A DNA stretch of 64,000 nt, taken from assembly GCF_014695385.1 (NCBI RefSeq), contig NZ_JACJOD010000030.1, forward strand, positions 296,766-360,765, given 5' to 3'. The translations under genes and the position numbers were made by a program. Position 1 is the stretch's first letter. The number at the start of each line of letters is the position of its first letter. Below are positions 35,635 through 44,955 of this stretch, piece after piece. The notes under the pieces were generated by a model. That model had not been told where the DNA came from. It did not search any database and saw nothing but the letters and a program-made list of their open reading frames with translations. This stretch comes from Trichocoleus sp. FACHB-46. Its GTDB lineage: Bacteria; Cyanobacteriota; Cyanobacteriia; FACHB-46.

Positions 35635-36478
35635 AAAAATTCCTGGATGTACTTACCTTTAGCTTAGCGAATCTATTTCCTGACAACTATGAAATAAATC
35701 GGAATTGTCTCAGGCTAAAGTCGATTCATTTAACCAAAAAGCTTAGCTTAGAAAAATGAACCAGAACAACAAAAACTGCTGAGTTTGTAAGTCAGTAAAT
35801 CATACGTGAGGTAAATTTACCTGTCCGCAAAAGTGATACAAAACTAAATGAGTCTGACAGAAGGCTGCCAGACTCTTCAAGAGTAGTCAATCAGGAAGTT
35901 TGTTTCAAAGGTGGACAGAAGCCTGCTCGTCAGATCTGCGAAAGGTTACAACACCTCCTTAATCACTGAAATAACCTATCATCCGTCTACTACAGCCTAT
36001 GAGGTAGACTCTTAACCACCGCTTAAGATACTTCAGACGAAGCACTTAATTTTCTGCAACGAGCTTTACAAAAGTTGTGCTGATTGTAAGGGAAGGGAAG
36101 CAAGAAACCAATGACGAGATTGATGAGTTGTAAAATTGGTAAACTGCTTATTGCTTGCGAATACAGCTACTTTTGCAAAGTCAGATCGAATATTGGAGAA
36201 AACATTCTGACTAGCGCAGGAGGCTAACCGTTTCAGATCCTAGAAGTTATCAATTGGATTGAATGAGGGGGAGCTGTTTGGTGCCTGAATTTAGAATAGC
36301 ACCGAGGTTTTGAAAGCGTGAGCTGTTTTGTAGAAGTTCACTCCTAATTAACTTTAGAAACAACCCGCAAAGAAACTAAATACTAGACTTAAGTTCTTGC
36401 TCTTTGCTTGTGGTTAACGGCAGCGATCGCAGCACCTGATCTACAACTGAAGTAGAGACAAAACAAGCTACCTGGAAG
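35635..36478. other. long intergenic region with one hairpin
   Basis: About 840 bp with no ORF of coding character. The only notable structure is a hairpin at 35850-35875 (GAGTCTG ... CAGACTC with inner CAG/CTG pairing). No terminator T-run or strong promoter consensus is obvious. The distal part must carry the promoter of the DUF2808 gene. Confidence 0.5.
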
Positions 36479-36505
36479 TTGGTAGACCTAGGTGGGAGAC
36501 GGGCG

Positions 36506-37087
36506 ATGAAAGGTATTGCGACTAGTTTAGGGATTTTACTGACGGCAGCTACGGCTACCTGGAGCCTGAATCTGCCATTGCAGGCGGTGACCCTAGCAGA
36601 TGGTACGGTCTACTTTGTGCAACCTCCTCGGTTGGTGAAGGCGACTACAACGCAGAGCGCGACCTATGCTTGGTCAGCCACTTACTACTTCACCTTGGAT
36701 GTACCAGAAAATGCGGGAGAACCTCTCCAAAAAGTGACGATCGCACAGCGAGAAGGGATTGATGCCTTGCGCTACGACCTGAAAGACACCCAAGCTTTTG
36801 TGGGTGAACCTAGAGGCAAGAGACAAGCGGTGGCCTTAAGTGAAGTAATCGGCGATCGCAAAACGCGGACGGTCTCAGTGGCATTCGATCCGCCGATTCC
36901 TCCCGGTCAGACTGTGACTGTAGGGCTGCGTCCGGTACGCAATCCCAACATTGGTGGTGTGTACTTGTTTGGGGTTACAGCCTTCCCAGCAGGTGAAAAA
37001 GCGCATGGGCAATTTTTAGGCTTTGGCCGACTGCACTTTTATGACTCTCGTGATGCTTGGTTTCTCCGCGATCGCTGGTTTCGCTAG
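36506..37087 (+). CDS. DUF2808 exported protein
   Basis: A 193-residue protein, ATG 36506, with a signal peptide (MKGIATSLGILLTAATATWSL ... LQAVTLA). The mature part has the DUF2808 pattern: VQPPRLVKATT, YYFTLDVPENAGEPLQKVTIAQREG, RKTRTVSVAFDPPIPPGQTVTVGLRPVRNP and YLFGVTAFPAGEKA. This family is typical of cyanobacteria and periplasmic; its function is unknown. The upstream in-frame TTG at 36479 was rejected because it adds residues before the signal peptide. Confidence 0.88.
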   Translation: MKGIATSLGILLTAATATWSLNLPLQAVTLADGTVYFVQPPRLVKATTTQSATYAWSATYYFTLDVPENAGEPLQKVTIAQREGIDALRYDLKDTQAFVGEPRGKRQAVALSEVIGDRKTRTVSVAFDPPIPPGQTVTVGLRPVRNPNIGGVYLFGVTAFPAGEKAHGQFLGFGRLHFYDSRDAWFLRDRWFR

Positions 37088-37166
37088 ATTTTGCTTTACT
37101 GAGTTAACAAAAGCTTGCTTGCTAAGCTAGGCGAATTAGACCAAGCTGGCACTTATAACTTCAATC

Positions 37167-38120
37167 TTGCCAGTGGTGCTCTCTCCCAAATTCAGGCTCA
37201 AAGAAATTGCCAGTTTCTTCCATCAATTCTCAGCTTTGCTGGATGCAGGATTGCCTGTGCAGCAAAGCTTGACTTTGGCGGGTAAAGATTGTAGCGTGGC
37301 TTTTCAGCGCTCTCTACAGCAAGCTAGTACCAATGTTGCTCAGGGACAGGACTTGGCGACTGCGATGACTCTAACGCCAGCGGTTTGGAGTCCGTGGACT
37401 TTGGCTTTGATTCAGATAGCTGAGTACAGCGGTAGCTTAGCGGCAACTTGTCGCAAATTAGCGATCGCGGCTGAGCAACAGCAACGACGGGCACGGCTTT
37501 ACCGCTCCGTGACTTTGGCAGGTGGAGCAACTGTGAGCAGTTTGCTGTTGCTGCTCGTGGTTTTGTCGCAAGGTAGTCGTAATTTTTTGGTTCAGCCTGG
37601 TTTTTGGATCACTGTAGGACTGCTATTAGCTGGTGCTTATCTGCTTGGAACGCGATCGCTGACTCCGAGCTTGTATCGCTCTCTAGCGCGGTTGCCTGTC
37701 TTAAAGCCGTTTCTAGAAGCTCAAAGCATGTTGTACTTTACGGAGCTAGAACTGCCCTTGACCTGTGGAGTGCCATTGCTAAGCGCCTTAGAGTTAGTTC
37801 GCGATCGCATTCCCAATCCAGAACTCGCTAAAAATTTAACGATCGCCAGTCAGCAAGTAGCACGGGGGCAAACTCTGAGCCGCAGTCTACAAGGTAAGAT
37901 TCCAGCGATCGCGCTGCAAATGATTCGGACGGGCGAAGAAACTGGCAATTTAGATGCCATGCTGCAAAAACTCGCCGCTTATTACGAAGGCGAATTAGAG
38001 CTAAAGCTTCGGCAGCTTCAAGGAGTGTTGCGGCCTTTGAGCTTGCTAGCGGGAGGAGCGTTCGTGCTGGTATTGGGCATGCAGATGGTGCGATCGCTGC
38101 TTGGTGCCTTACCAGGTTGA
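37167..38120 (+). CDS. GspF/PilC-type inner-membrane platform protein
   Basis: A 317-residue protein with two T2SSF domains. The first has FFHQFSALLDAGLPVQQSLTLA and LIQIAEYSGSLAATCRKLA; the second has LYFTELELPLTCGVPLLSALELV and MIRTGEETGNLDAMLQKLAAYYEGE. Three membrane spans (SSLLLLLVVLSQ, FWITVGLLLAGAYLLG, SLLAGGAFVLVLGMQMV) complete the fold. It forms the membrane platform of type II secretion or type IV pili. It is shorter than PilC (~400), which suggests a divergent second system, perhaps with the GspE-like ATPase at 15.5 kb. The start is TTG 37167 or a GTG 6-9 bp later. Confidence 0.9.
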   Translation: MPVVLSPKFRLKEIASFFHQFSALLDAGLPVQQSLTLAGKDCSVAFQRSLQQASTNVAQGQDLATAMTLTPAVWSPWTLALIQIAEYSGSLAATCRKLAIAAEQQQRRARLYRSVTLAGGATVSSLLLLLVVLSQGSRNFLVQPGFWITVGLLLAGAYLLGTRSLTPSLYRSLARLPVLKPFLEAQSMLYFTELELPLTCGVPLLSALELVRDRIPNPELAKNLTIASQQVARGQTLSRSLQGKIPAIALQMIRTGEETGNLDAMLQKLAAYYEGELELKLRQLQGVLRPLSLLAGGAFVLVLGMQMVRSLLGALPG

Positions 38121-38273
38121 CTGGAGTAGCTTCAATGAGTTCTCGCCCGTCAGATCTAACGCCAGAGTGAAAAATTTTCCACGGTAACTAAACCGTAAAT
38201 TCATCCGCCGGGGTAGACGGTACGCTACATTAGCAGGTGGAAGAGACGACATCAGCAAAAGAATTTCTCAATC

Positions 38274-38654
38274 ATGGTAGAACGTCCCATCAAGAAGTCT
38301 GAACGTCAGGTTGCAGACAATCCCAGTAGTGATGCAGCAGGGTTCCAAGGATCGGAAGCTTCCGATTCGGGTACTCGCAACTCTGAAGAACGCGGCAGAA
38401 GTCGGCCTTCACGCGATAAAAGCGATAGAAACGATAAAGGCAGTGACAGAGGCAGCGGTAGAGGCGGCGACAGAGACAAAAGAAAAGGCAGAGGCAGAGA
38501 TCAAGAAGACGATCGCGCCAGAACTCCGGTCAATCCTGCTTTGATGCGAGGACCAAAACCTACTCAGCCGAAGCCGCCTGTGGTGCAGCCAGAGCCAGAA
38601 GCGGAGGAGAATGTTACCGCTGAGGCAGATTCAGAAGTTGCAACTGAAAGTTAA
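38274..38654 (+). CDS. disordered Arg/Gly/Asp-rich protein
   Basis: A 126-residue protein of very low complexity. The middle is a run of RDKSDRNDKGSDRGSGRGG and KRKGRGRDQ type sequence; the C-terminus is Pro- and Glu-rich (QPKPPVVQPEPEAEENV). It has no folded domain, signal or membrane segment. RG/RD-rich tails are common in RNA-binding or condensate-forming proteins, but no RNA-binding domain is present. ATG 38274. I do not recognise the family. Confidence 0.6.
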   Translation: MVERPIKKSERQVADNPSSDAAGFQGSEASDSGTRNSEERGRSRPSRDKSDRNDKGSDRGSGRGGDRDKRKGRGRDQEDDRARTPVNPALMRGPKPTQPKPPVVQPEPEAEENVTAEADSEVATES

Positions 38655-38751
38655 GACTTGATTGATGGAGTTGGGCCAAGCTAGACCCACTTTCAAGGGT
38701 TAGCTGCCAACCAGCAGGGCTGCCATGTTTGAGAAACTCAGGAGGGTTTGA

Positions 38752-39216
38752 ATGAGTAAACCGTTAAACGCTGCTCTCTCGGAAGAGATTGCTCAGCGAC
38801 TTAGTCACAAAGCCAAAACCTCCTTCGACAATGCTTACGAAGCAGCCTTGCTGATTCCAGGAGTTACCTATGTGCAAGGATTTCTGGTGCTGCCAGGCAT
38901 ACCCTACAAGCCGATGGAGCACTGCTGGCTGGAAGTTGAGGACGCCATTGTTGATCCCGCGTTGCCCCACCTAAACCGCGCTCCCGAAGAGATTTGGTAT
39001 TTCTCAGCTCAGCGCTTGAGCGTCAAGAAATTGAAAGCTGCGATCGAAGAAGCCAAAGAAGATTATCCAGAGGACGATCCGCTGCCTGTGTATGGACCTG
39101 CCCCCTATGAGTATTACGGGGACGCGATGTTAGGGGGCAAAGACTATCTGGAGGCGTTTCAGGCAGCAGAAGCGAAATGTCGAGAACTCAACCAATCAGA
39201 GTTGGATCGTAATTAG
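38752..39216 (+). CDS. conserved-looking soluble protein, unknown function
   Basis: A 154-residue acidic cytoplasmic protein. Hydrophobic-aromatic motifs are spread over the whole length (IPGVTYVQGFLVLPGIPYKPMEHCWLEVEDAIVDPALPH, IWYFSAQRLSV, YGPAPYEYYGDAMLGG). The HCWLEVED-x-IVDPAL segment looks like an active or ligand-binding region of a small enzyme-like fold, but no named family is recognised. ATG at 38752 with an AGGAGG Shine-Dalgarno 4-5 nt upstream. Confidence 0.72.
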   Translation: MSKPLNAALSEEIAQRLSHKAKTSFDNAYEAALLIPGVTYVQGFLVLPGIPYKPMEHCWLEVEDAIVDPALPHLNRAPEEIWYFSAQRLSVKKLKAAIEEAKEDYPEDDPLPVYGPAPYEYYGDAMLGGKDYLEAFQAAEAKCRELNQSELDRN

Positions 39217-39238
39217 TCGCTTAATTCATCTAACTTGA

Positions 39239-40315
39239 ATGAGTATAAGGCTAACGAATGCTGATGAAATAGCAGAGCTAAAAAGCTGGCTGATAGCTTT
39301 GATGTTCATATTTTTTAGCCTAGGTTTAATAGTTTCTCTGTCTCTCTTTTGTGCTTATTTTTTCTCAATTAATCAACTTGGCTTATCTGATGAGTCAATT
39401 ACTCTAAAAGACATTTTGGAGTTTAAAACTCAAGGTGTAAAGCTTACCATTGAAAGCCTAAAAATTGTGACTACAGCCTTTGGAGGTATCGCTGTTCTTT
39501 TTAACGTTTACTATGCGGCGAAGAGAACGAAGGCTCTTGATGAGAGTGCGATCGCTGCTAATAAAAGTGCTGAGGCTGCTAATAAGAATGCTGAAGCCGC
39601 CCTTAAAAACGCGCAAGCAGCACAAGATAAGCAAATTACAGAACGCTTCACTAAGGCAATTGAACAGTTGGCAAGCCCAAATCTGGCAATTCGGTTAGGC
39701 GGAATTTATGCTTTGGAAAGAATCGCAAAGAATTCCAGTAAGGATTCTGATGATGATCACTGGATAATCATGGAAGTTCTTGCTACCTTTGTGCGCGAGC
39801 CTTCTTCTTTGGAAGAGCCTTCTTATAAGATTGATACCACGGGCGAGGCATTGAGGCTTCGCACTGACATACAAGCAGCTTTGACTGTTATCGGGCGACG
39901 TGAGATTGAGAAAGATAAAGGTTTTCTTGATTTATCTAATGCAGATATAAGAGGAGCAGCTCTTAAAGAGGCTAAGTTACAAGGAGTGGTATTGACTGGG
40001 GCTAAGTTACAAGGAGTGGTATTGACTGGAGCTAACCTGCAAAAAGCTCGTCTTGATAAGGCAAAATTACAGGGTGCAATCCTTATCAAAACAGATTTAA
40101 CAGAAGCAAGCCTTGTACAAACTGATCTGCGAGATGCAATTCTTCTGAGTGCCGACTTACGAGGAGCCAACTTTATTAATACTAGTCTTCAAGGTTCTAC
40201 CTTAAGCGGCGCAAACTTAAGTGGGGCAAAACATCTTACAGAGCCACAGCTTAAACTATCAGATACCAGTAGAGCCATCCTACCTGACTATTTTGAAAGG
40301 TCTAAAGAAGAATAA
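39239..40315 (+). CDS. membrane-anchored pentapeptide-repeat protein
   Basis: A 358-residue protein. Two N-terminal transmembrane helices (residues ~15-43 and ~78-96) are followed by an Ala/Asn-rich coiled segment (NKSAEAANKNAEAALKNAQAA) and a helical linker that ends ALERIAKNS. Residues ~230-345 are pentapeptide repeats A(D/N)LxX (LSNADIRGAALKEAKLQGVVL ...) forming a right-handed quadrilateral beta-helix. A 30-bp unit inside the repeats is duplicated almost exactly (39971-40030). Such proteins are numerous in cyanobacteria and mostly of unknown role. ATG 39239, 22 bp after the previous stop. Confidence 0.88.
   Translation: MSIRLTNADEIAELKSWLIALMFIFFSLGLIVSLSLFCAYFFSINQLGLSDESITLKDILEFKTQGVKLTIESLKIVTTAFGGIAVLFNVYYAAKRTKALDESAIAANKSAEAANKNAEAALKNAQAAQDKQITERFTKAIEQLASPNLAIRLGGIYALERIAKNSSKDSDDDHWIIMEVLATFVREPSSLEEPSYKIDTTGEALRLRTDIQAALTVIGRREIEKDKGFLDLSNADIRGAALKEAKLQGVVLTGAKLQGVVLTGANLQKARLDKAKLQGAILIKTDLTEASLVQTDLRDAILLSADLRGANFINTSLQGSTLSGANLSGAKHLTEPQLKLSDTSRAILPDYFERSKEE
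39971..40030 (+). repeat. tandem duplication of a 30-bp pentapeptide-repeat unit
   Basis: GCTAAGTTACAAGGAGTGGT plus ATTGACTGG occurs at 39971-40000 and again at 40001-40030, differing only at the last base. It encodes two identical copies of A-K-L-Q-G-V-V-L-T-G, a fresh in-frame repeat expansion. Confidence 0.9.
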
Positions 40316-40431
40316 ATGAATTTATAAGATTTAGCTGTGTGTTTAAAGGAGCATTAATTGCCCCTTCTAACTGAGTTAGTTAGGGCAATCGATAGTAGTA
40401 AGTATTTCAATTAATATGCTCTGCTCAGGAA

Positions 40432-40785
40432 TTAACCAAATGTTGAACCATTCCATCCCCACATCGAGCCTCTAGCATCTGAAAACTCAATGTAGGTACG
40501 ATTGGCAGGAATCCCTAAAGCTTGCTCAATTTGTTGCGAAAAATCCTGGCTCATCGCTTTGGTTTGGGTCGGCCCCATCGTGCCCACACTCTTAATCTCC
40601 ACGTAGCATGTAGGGTCAGACGTACCTCCGAAAGTCATGGCGACTTCTGGCTCAAAAGCCGTCATCACATAAGATTCAGGCTTACCCGTATGTTTTGCTA
40701 GCCCAGCCGACAACTGCCTGAGTAAGCTGTCTACTTGGGACTTGTTTGGAGCAGAAATAGAAGTTTGAACCTTGATTAAAGGCAT
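40432..40785 (-). CDS. MIF-like tautomerase
   Basis: A 117-residue protein of the macrophage migration inhibitory factor / phenylpyruvate tautomerase family. The catalytic Pro follows the initiator (MPLIKVQTS). The second half has YVMTAFEPEVAMTFGG and the trimer-forming TYIEFSDARGSMWGWNGSTFG end. It probably tautomerises enol or keto acids, but the natural substrate in cyanobacteria is not known. Upstream on the strand is the flavin reductase gene. Confidence 0.93.
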   Translation of the reverse strand: MPLIKVQTSISAPNKSQVDSLLRQLSAGLAKHTGKPESYVMTAFEPEVAMTFGGTSDPTCYVEIKSVGTMGPTQTKAMSQDFSQQIEQALGIPANRTYIEFSDARGSMWGWNGSTFG

Positions 40786-40883
40786 AGTAACAATATGAAA
40801 ATTCTAAACTTCACGATCTGATGAACTGCTTGTTTAGGCTAAGCCCAAGACTCAGCCCTCACAACCTCTTAGCAATCAAAACT

Positions 40884-41384
40884 TTAGCCACCGTATTGCC
40901 AGCCTGTGCTCTCTAGCAAGAGAGGTTCGCCCTCACGATGGGTGCCCGCTGCAATCACTTCGCCCACATAAACCGTGTGATCGCCTTGCTCGACCGCACC
41001 AACTACTCGGCATTCCACATATCCCAAAGCTTCCGAGATGATGGGGCAACCCGTTTCTCCGAGGTAAAACTCGACATCGTCAAACTTGTTCCCCACTCGA
41101 CGCTGCGGTTGAAAAAACTTTTGCGCCAGGTCTTTCTGTCCTGCTTCCAAAAAGCTTAGGACAAAGACACCGCTGCTCTTGATCATGGCGTGAGAGCGGG
41201 AGTCCTGTTTGACGCAGTTGACGACGAGAGGGGGCTTAAAGGAAGCCTGCATAACCCAACTGGCAGTAAAGCCATTTACTTCTTCCCCTTCTTTGACTCC
41301 ACAAATGTAAAGCCCGTGGGGAATTTTACGCAGGATTGTCTTTTTCGCTTGTTCGTCCAGCAAGGGTCTATACCTGATTGGCAC
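40884..41384 (-). CDS. flavin reductase-like FMN-binding domain protein
   Basis: A 166-residue single flavin-reductase domain: LRKIPHGLYICGVKEGEEVNGFTASWVMQASFKPPLVV is the classic N-terminal pattern, with SHAMIKSSGVFVLSFL following. The C-terminus ends GWQYGG. In cyanobacteria similar domains also occur fused at the C-terminus of flavodiiron proteins; here it stands alone. It would use NAD(P)H to reduce FMN or FAD, but a ferredoxin or other partner is possible. ATG at 41384. Confidence 0.88.
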   Translation of the reverse strand: MPIRYRPLLDEQAKKTILRKIPHGLYICGVKEGEEVNGFTASWVMQASFKPPLVVNCVKQDSRSHAMIKSSGVFVLSFLEAGQKDLAQKFFQPQRRVGNKFDDVEFYLGETGCPIISEALGYVECRVVGAVEQGDHTVYVGEVIAAGTHREGEPLLLESTGWQYGG

Positions 41385-41452
41385 TACATCGCTCAGTGTA
41401 TTACAGAGTCACGGAAGGAAAACCACAGCTCAGCTCTAATCCGACTAGAATC

Positions 41453-42268
41453 CTACTGGCGGAAGAGATGATCGTGCTCTGGATGGTAGAGCCGCGATCG
41501 CGCCTGAGTCGCCGTTAGAGCAGGACTAATCACATAGAGCGTAGTCCGGATCAAGTTCTCCTGTTGCGTGACCGCAGCCATTTCACTCAGCGGCACCACC
41601 CGAATTTTTTCATCAGGCCAACCGATGCGGAAACAAATTGCCACCGGAGTATCTGCTCCATAATGCTCCATCAACTTCGCCTGAGATGCTTCCACATGGC
41701 GAGCGCTGAGGTAGAGACAAAGACTCGCCTTGTGTGCCGCCAAACCCGCTAACTCCTCCGCCTCCGGCACCTCGGTACGACCACTAATCCGAGTCAAGAT
41801 AATTGTCTGTACCAACCCTGGCACCGTTAGCTCCACTTGCAGCTTCGCCGCCGCCGCCTGAAACGCACTAATTCCAGGAATCACCTCAAAAGGCACTTCC
41901 GCCTCCGCCAAAGCCTGCATCTGCTCATGCACTGCTCCATACAAACTTGGGTCCCCTGAATGCAACCGCACCACCGACTTTTGCGATCGCACCCGCTCCA
42001 CCATCAGCGGCAGAATCTCCTCCAGCGTCTTGTTCGCCGTGCGAATCAACTCTGCATCATCTCTCACACCCTGCAAAATTTGCCGAGGCACCAAAGAATC
42101 TGCAAACAGAATCACATCCGCCTGCGCCAACAACCTTTGTGCCTTGATCGTCAGCAACTCCGGATCACCCGGACCCGCCCCGACAATGTAAACGGCAGGC
42201 GCTAGACCAGATTTATCCTGGGTTTCAGGGAGTTGGCTGACAACAGAATTAATATCAAACGTAGTCAT
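41453..42268 (-). CDS. cobM: precorrin-4 C11-methyltransferase
   Basis: A 271-residue SAM-dependent methyltransferase of the cobalamin pathway (CobM/CbiF). AVYIVGAGPGDPELLTIKAQRLL is the SAM-binding tetrapyrrole methylase signature and VVRLHSGDPSLYGAVHEQMQAL the second. GISAFQAAAAKLQVELTVPG fits CobM rather than CobJ or CobI. It helps provide the corrin cofactor that the class II reductase NrdJ in this window needs. The neighbours are unrelated, so cob genes are scattered. ATG at 42268. Confidence 0.93.
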   Translation of the reverse strand: MTTFDINSVVSQLPETQDKSGLAPAVYIVGAGPGDPELLTIKAQRLLAQADVILFADSLVPRQILQGVRDDAELIRTANKTLEEILPLMVERVRSQKSVVRLHSGDPSLYGAVHEQMQALAEAEVPFEVIPGISAFQAAAAKLQVELTVPGLVQTIILTRISGRTEVPEAEELAGLAAHKASLCLYLSARHVEASQAKLMEHYGADTPVAICFRIGWPDEKIRVVPLSEMAAVTQQENLIRTTLYVISPALTATQARSRLYHPEHDHLFRQ

Positions 42269-42330
42269 AAATCTCGATTCAGTCTTTAGTTGTAGAGGAG
42301 TCAGTCTAGAGCCTCCCCGTACGTGAAGTT

Positions 42331-42396
42331 ACCTCTGCAGGGGGTCTGGGGGACGCAGCCGTCCCTCAGCGGGGGTTGGGGGCAGGTGCCCTCAAG
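42331..42396 (-). repeat. dispersed two-hairpin repeat, copy 3 (inverted)
   Basis: Read on the minus strand it gives GAGGGCACCTGCCCCCAACC then CCCGCTGAGGGACGGCTGCG and TCCCCCAGACC: the same two hairpins as copies 1 (24912) and 2 (28861), the first with a slightly shorter stem. No CT-rich tail is present here. It lies upstream of cobM. Confidence 0.75.
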
Positions 42397-42515
42397 CTCT
42401 TGGTTCTAAAAGCGTAACCGTAAAGACTTGATAAAGCGATCGCCCCAAAATCCAATCTATCCGGATTGGCTGCTGGGCCGTGGGATTAAGGAATGGTAGA
42501 TGCACCCTGATTTAG

Positions 42516-42547
42516 CCCTGGAAGCCACAAAGCTTCTGGGGTTTTTC
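42516..42547 (+). terminator. plus-strand terminator without an annotated gene before it
   Basis: Ten-base-pair stem CCCTGGAAGC/GCTTCTGGGG (two wobble pairs) with a six-base loop and five T residues. It reads on the plus strand, although both neighbours (cobM, lgt) are on the minus strand. Its upstream ~120 nt may hold a small RNA, with a hairpin CCAATC/GATTGG near 42450-42470. Confidence 0.5.
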
Positions 42548-42564
42548 TTGTTTGAAGCCTAAAT

Positions 42565-43485
42565 TCAAGGAAGATGATCCGATTCCTGCCGCAACTTCGG
42601 ATCTGTTTCCTGAGCAGCTACCACATCTGGTAAAGGACGACGGAGTTGGTAGAGCCAAAATAAACCAGCAAGACCGATGCTGATTTCCACCAAACTAATA
42701 ATTTGAGCAATGCGGAGCGGGCCGATCATTAAGCTGTCTGTGCGCAGCCCTTCAATCCAGAAACGACCCAAGCTGTAACTGACTAAATAAACTAAAAATA
42801 GCGTTCCCACCTTCAAAGCAGGTTTCCCTCGCAGGCCCCGGAAAAACAAGGTGATGAGAATCCCAAACACCATCAAGTTCCATAGAGACTCATAGAGAAA
42901 CGTGGGATGAAAATACGCCACATTCTCATATCCCACTGGACGTTGCTCAGGAGGAATAAACAGCTTCCAGGGTAAATTAGTCGGTCGCCCAAACGCCTCT
43001 GAATTAAAGAAATTGCCCCAACGCCCGATCGCCTGCCCCAAAATCAAAGATGGTGCGACTAAATCTGCTAATTGCCAAAACGAAACTCGTTTGATCTTGG
43101 CGAAAATTAGGCTGGCAACCAAACCGCCCAGAATAGCGCCATGAATCGCAATGCCTCCTTTCCAAATGGCAATGATATCTTCTGGTCGTTGAGCATATTC
43201 TTGCCACTGAAACAGTACGTAATACAGCCGAGCAGAGGGAATTGCAGCGACAACTAACCAAATAATTAGGTCGCCAATCAAATCGGGATCAACTCGGCGA
43301 CGCGTCGCCAAAGCTTGGGACAAGCTGACCCCAATCAGCACAGCCGAGGCAATTAAGAGGCCATACCAACGAATAGTGAGAGGTCCCAACTCAACTAATA
43401 TGGGCCCTGGAGACTTGAACTCGAAGGCCATAAGCCCATAGCAGCTACTCCAGAGATGGGACAAAATTGGCAGATCCAAGGGCAT
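42565..43485 (-). CDS. lgt: prolipoprotein diacylglyceryl transferase
   Basis: Lgt moves diacylglycerol from phosphatidylglycerol to the lipobox Cys of prolipoproteins in the inner membrane. The signature [20 protein letters not shown] is complete, and several membrane helices surround it ([55 protein letters not shown]). The last ~25 residues are polar. ATG 43485 is used; ATG 43431 ([17 protein letters not shown]) is a good alternative because the conserved sequence starts there. Confidence 0.94.
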   Translation of the reverse strand: MPLDLPILSHLWSSCYGLMAFEFKSPGPILVELGPLTIRWYGLLIASAVLIGVSLSQALATRRRVDPDLIGDLIIWLVVAAIPSARLYYVLFQWQEYAQRPEDIIAIWKGGIAIHGAILGGLVASLIFAKIKRVSFWQLADLVAPSLILGQAIGRWGNFFNSEAFGRPTNLPWKLFIPPEQRPVGYENVAYFHPTFLYESLWNLMVFGILITLFFRGLRGKPALKVGTLFLVYLVSYSLGRFWIEGLRTDSLMIGPLRIAQIISLVEISIGLAGLFWLYQLRRPLPDVVAAQETDPKLRQESDHLP

Positions 43486-43789
43486 GAGAATTTAGGATTC
43501 AGCTACAAACTTGATTTTATCCGCCTGAGGGCAGAATCCAATTTGGGCTGCGATTTCTTTGGCCCGAAACTTTGACTGCAAGAAGCATGAATTAAAAGCG
43601 CTGCTCAAGGCTACACAGGCCAATTGAGCTAGAATGAGAATCCTTGGGCCAACTGATTTAGCTACATCGAGGGCCGATTGTAGCTGCGTGAGTCAGGGCT
43701 GAGAAGCTAAAGTTCTACAACTAAAAGTCTGTCAAAATAGCAACTGCAATTGTTGACAGCCCTAGTCGCTCCTGAAATTGAGAAAAAGC

Positions 43790-44902
43790 ATGGATAGAAT
43801 TTATTCCGATCAACCTGTGGCACAGGCTATCACTGCTGGTCAATCAGGAACTGCGACTCCGATGCCAATTGCGGTAGCTTCGCCTCCCCTCCTAGGTGCC
43901 TCGTTAGCAGAGCTGACGGAATGGGTGAAACAGCACCAACAGCCTGCTTATCGAGGGCAGCAGTTACACCAGTGGATTTACCAAAAAGGGGTGCGATCGC
44001 TGGACGAAATTTCAGTTTTCTCCAAGCAGTGGCGTTCCACGGTTGCTGATGTGCCTATAGGGCGCTCAATGTTGCATTACCGAGCCGCTGCCCCAGATGG
44101 CACTGTGAAGTTTTTACTCCGGCTAGCTGATGGTCAGATTATTGAGACTGTAGGCATTCCCACGGAAAAGCGCCTGACTGTTTGTGTGTCTTCTCAGGTT
44201 GGCTGTCCGATGGGTTGCGACTTCTGCGCTACAGGTAAAGGTGGTTTCCTCCGCAATCTGGAGCGACATGAAATTGTGGATCAAGTTTTGACAGTTCAAG
44301 AAGACTTTCAACAGCGAGTCAGCAACATCGTGTTTATGGGCATGGGCGAACCTTTGCTCAATGTAGACAATGTGCTGGGTGCGGTGCGATCGCTGAACGA
44401 GGATGTGGGCATTGGTAAACGAGCCATGACTATTTCGACTGTAGGCATTCCGGGTCGCATTCGTCGTTTAGCCGCACACCAGCTACAGACCACTTTAGCC
44501 GTGAGCCTGCATGCTTCTAACCAAGCAGTTAGAGAGCAGCTAATTCCAAGCGCGAGACAGTATCCGCTGCAGGATTTGCTGGCCGAGTGCCGCGAGTATG
44601 TGCAGCTAACCGGGCGACGGGTCACGTTTGAATACATCTTGTTGGGCGGGTTAAATGACTGCCCAGAGCATGCAGTAGAACTGGCGGAACATCTGCGGGG
44701 GTTCCAGAGCCACGTTAACTTGATTCCTTACAATCCAATTAGTGAAGTAGATTATCAACGCCCTAGCCCACAACGGATTCAGGCTTTTCTGCATGGCTTG
44801 AAGCAGCATCATATTGCTGCGAGTGTGCGACGATCGCGGGGTTTGGAAGCAGATGCCGCTTGTGGTCAATTGCGGGCAAAAAAAGTAGGAGCGATCGCTT
44901 AA
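43790..44902 (+). CDS. rlmN: 23S rRNA / tRNA adenine C2-methyltransferase RlmN
   Basis: A radical SAM enzyme that methylates A2503 of 23S rRNA (and A37 of some tRNAs). The cluster motif is [11 protein letters not shown] (CxxxCxxC). [29 protein letters not shown] and LAVSLHASN are the RlmN signatures; [16 protein letters not shown] carries the C-terminal Cys that takes the methyl group. ATG 43790 was chosen over a TTG 12 bp upstream; an N-terminal ~35-residue extension is not conserved. The stop codon lies inside a hairpin (44885-44914). Confidence 0.95.
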   Translation: MDRIYSDQPVAQAITAGQSGTATPMPIAVASPPLLGASLAELTEWVKQHQQPAYRGQQLHQWIYQKGVRSLDEISVFSKQWRSTVADVPIGRSMLHYRAAAPDGTVKFLLRLADGQIIETVGIPTEKRLTVCVSSQVGCPMGCDFCATGKGGFLRNLERHEIVDQVLTVQEDFQQRVSNIVFMGMGEPLLNVDNVLGAVRSLNEDVGIGKRAMTISTVGIPGRIRRLAAHQLQTTLAVSLHASNQAVREQLIPSARQYPLQDLLAECREYVQLTGRRVTFEYILLGGLNDCPEHAVELAEHLRGFQSHVNLIPYNPISEVDYQRPSPQRIQAFLHGLKQHHIAASVRRSRGLEADAACGQLRAKKVGAIA

Positions 44903-44914
44903 GATCACTCCTAC
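44885..44914. terminator. hairpin over the rlmN stop codon
   Basis: GTAGGAGCGATC-GCTTAA-GATCACTCCTAC, a near-perfect 30-bp inverted repeat containing the TAA. No T-run follows, so termination efficiency is uncertain; it may serve both convergent genes. Confidence 0.6.
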
Positions 44915-44955
44915 CGTGCTGCTGCGATTGTGGTGCGGCAATCGCAAGTGCAAAT

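Noticed and set aside
24912..42396. CRISPR array from the repeated GC-rich units
   Set aside because: Copies are kilobases apart, in different orientation and without regular spacers; no cas genes are in the window.
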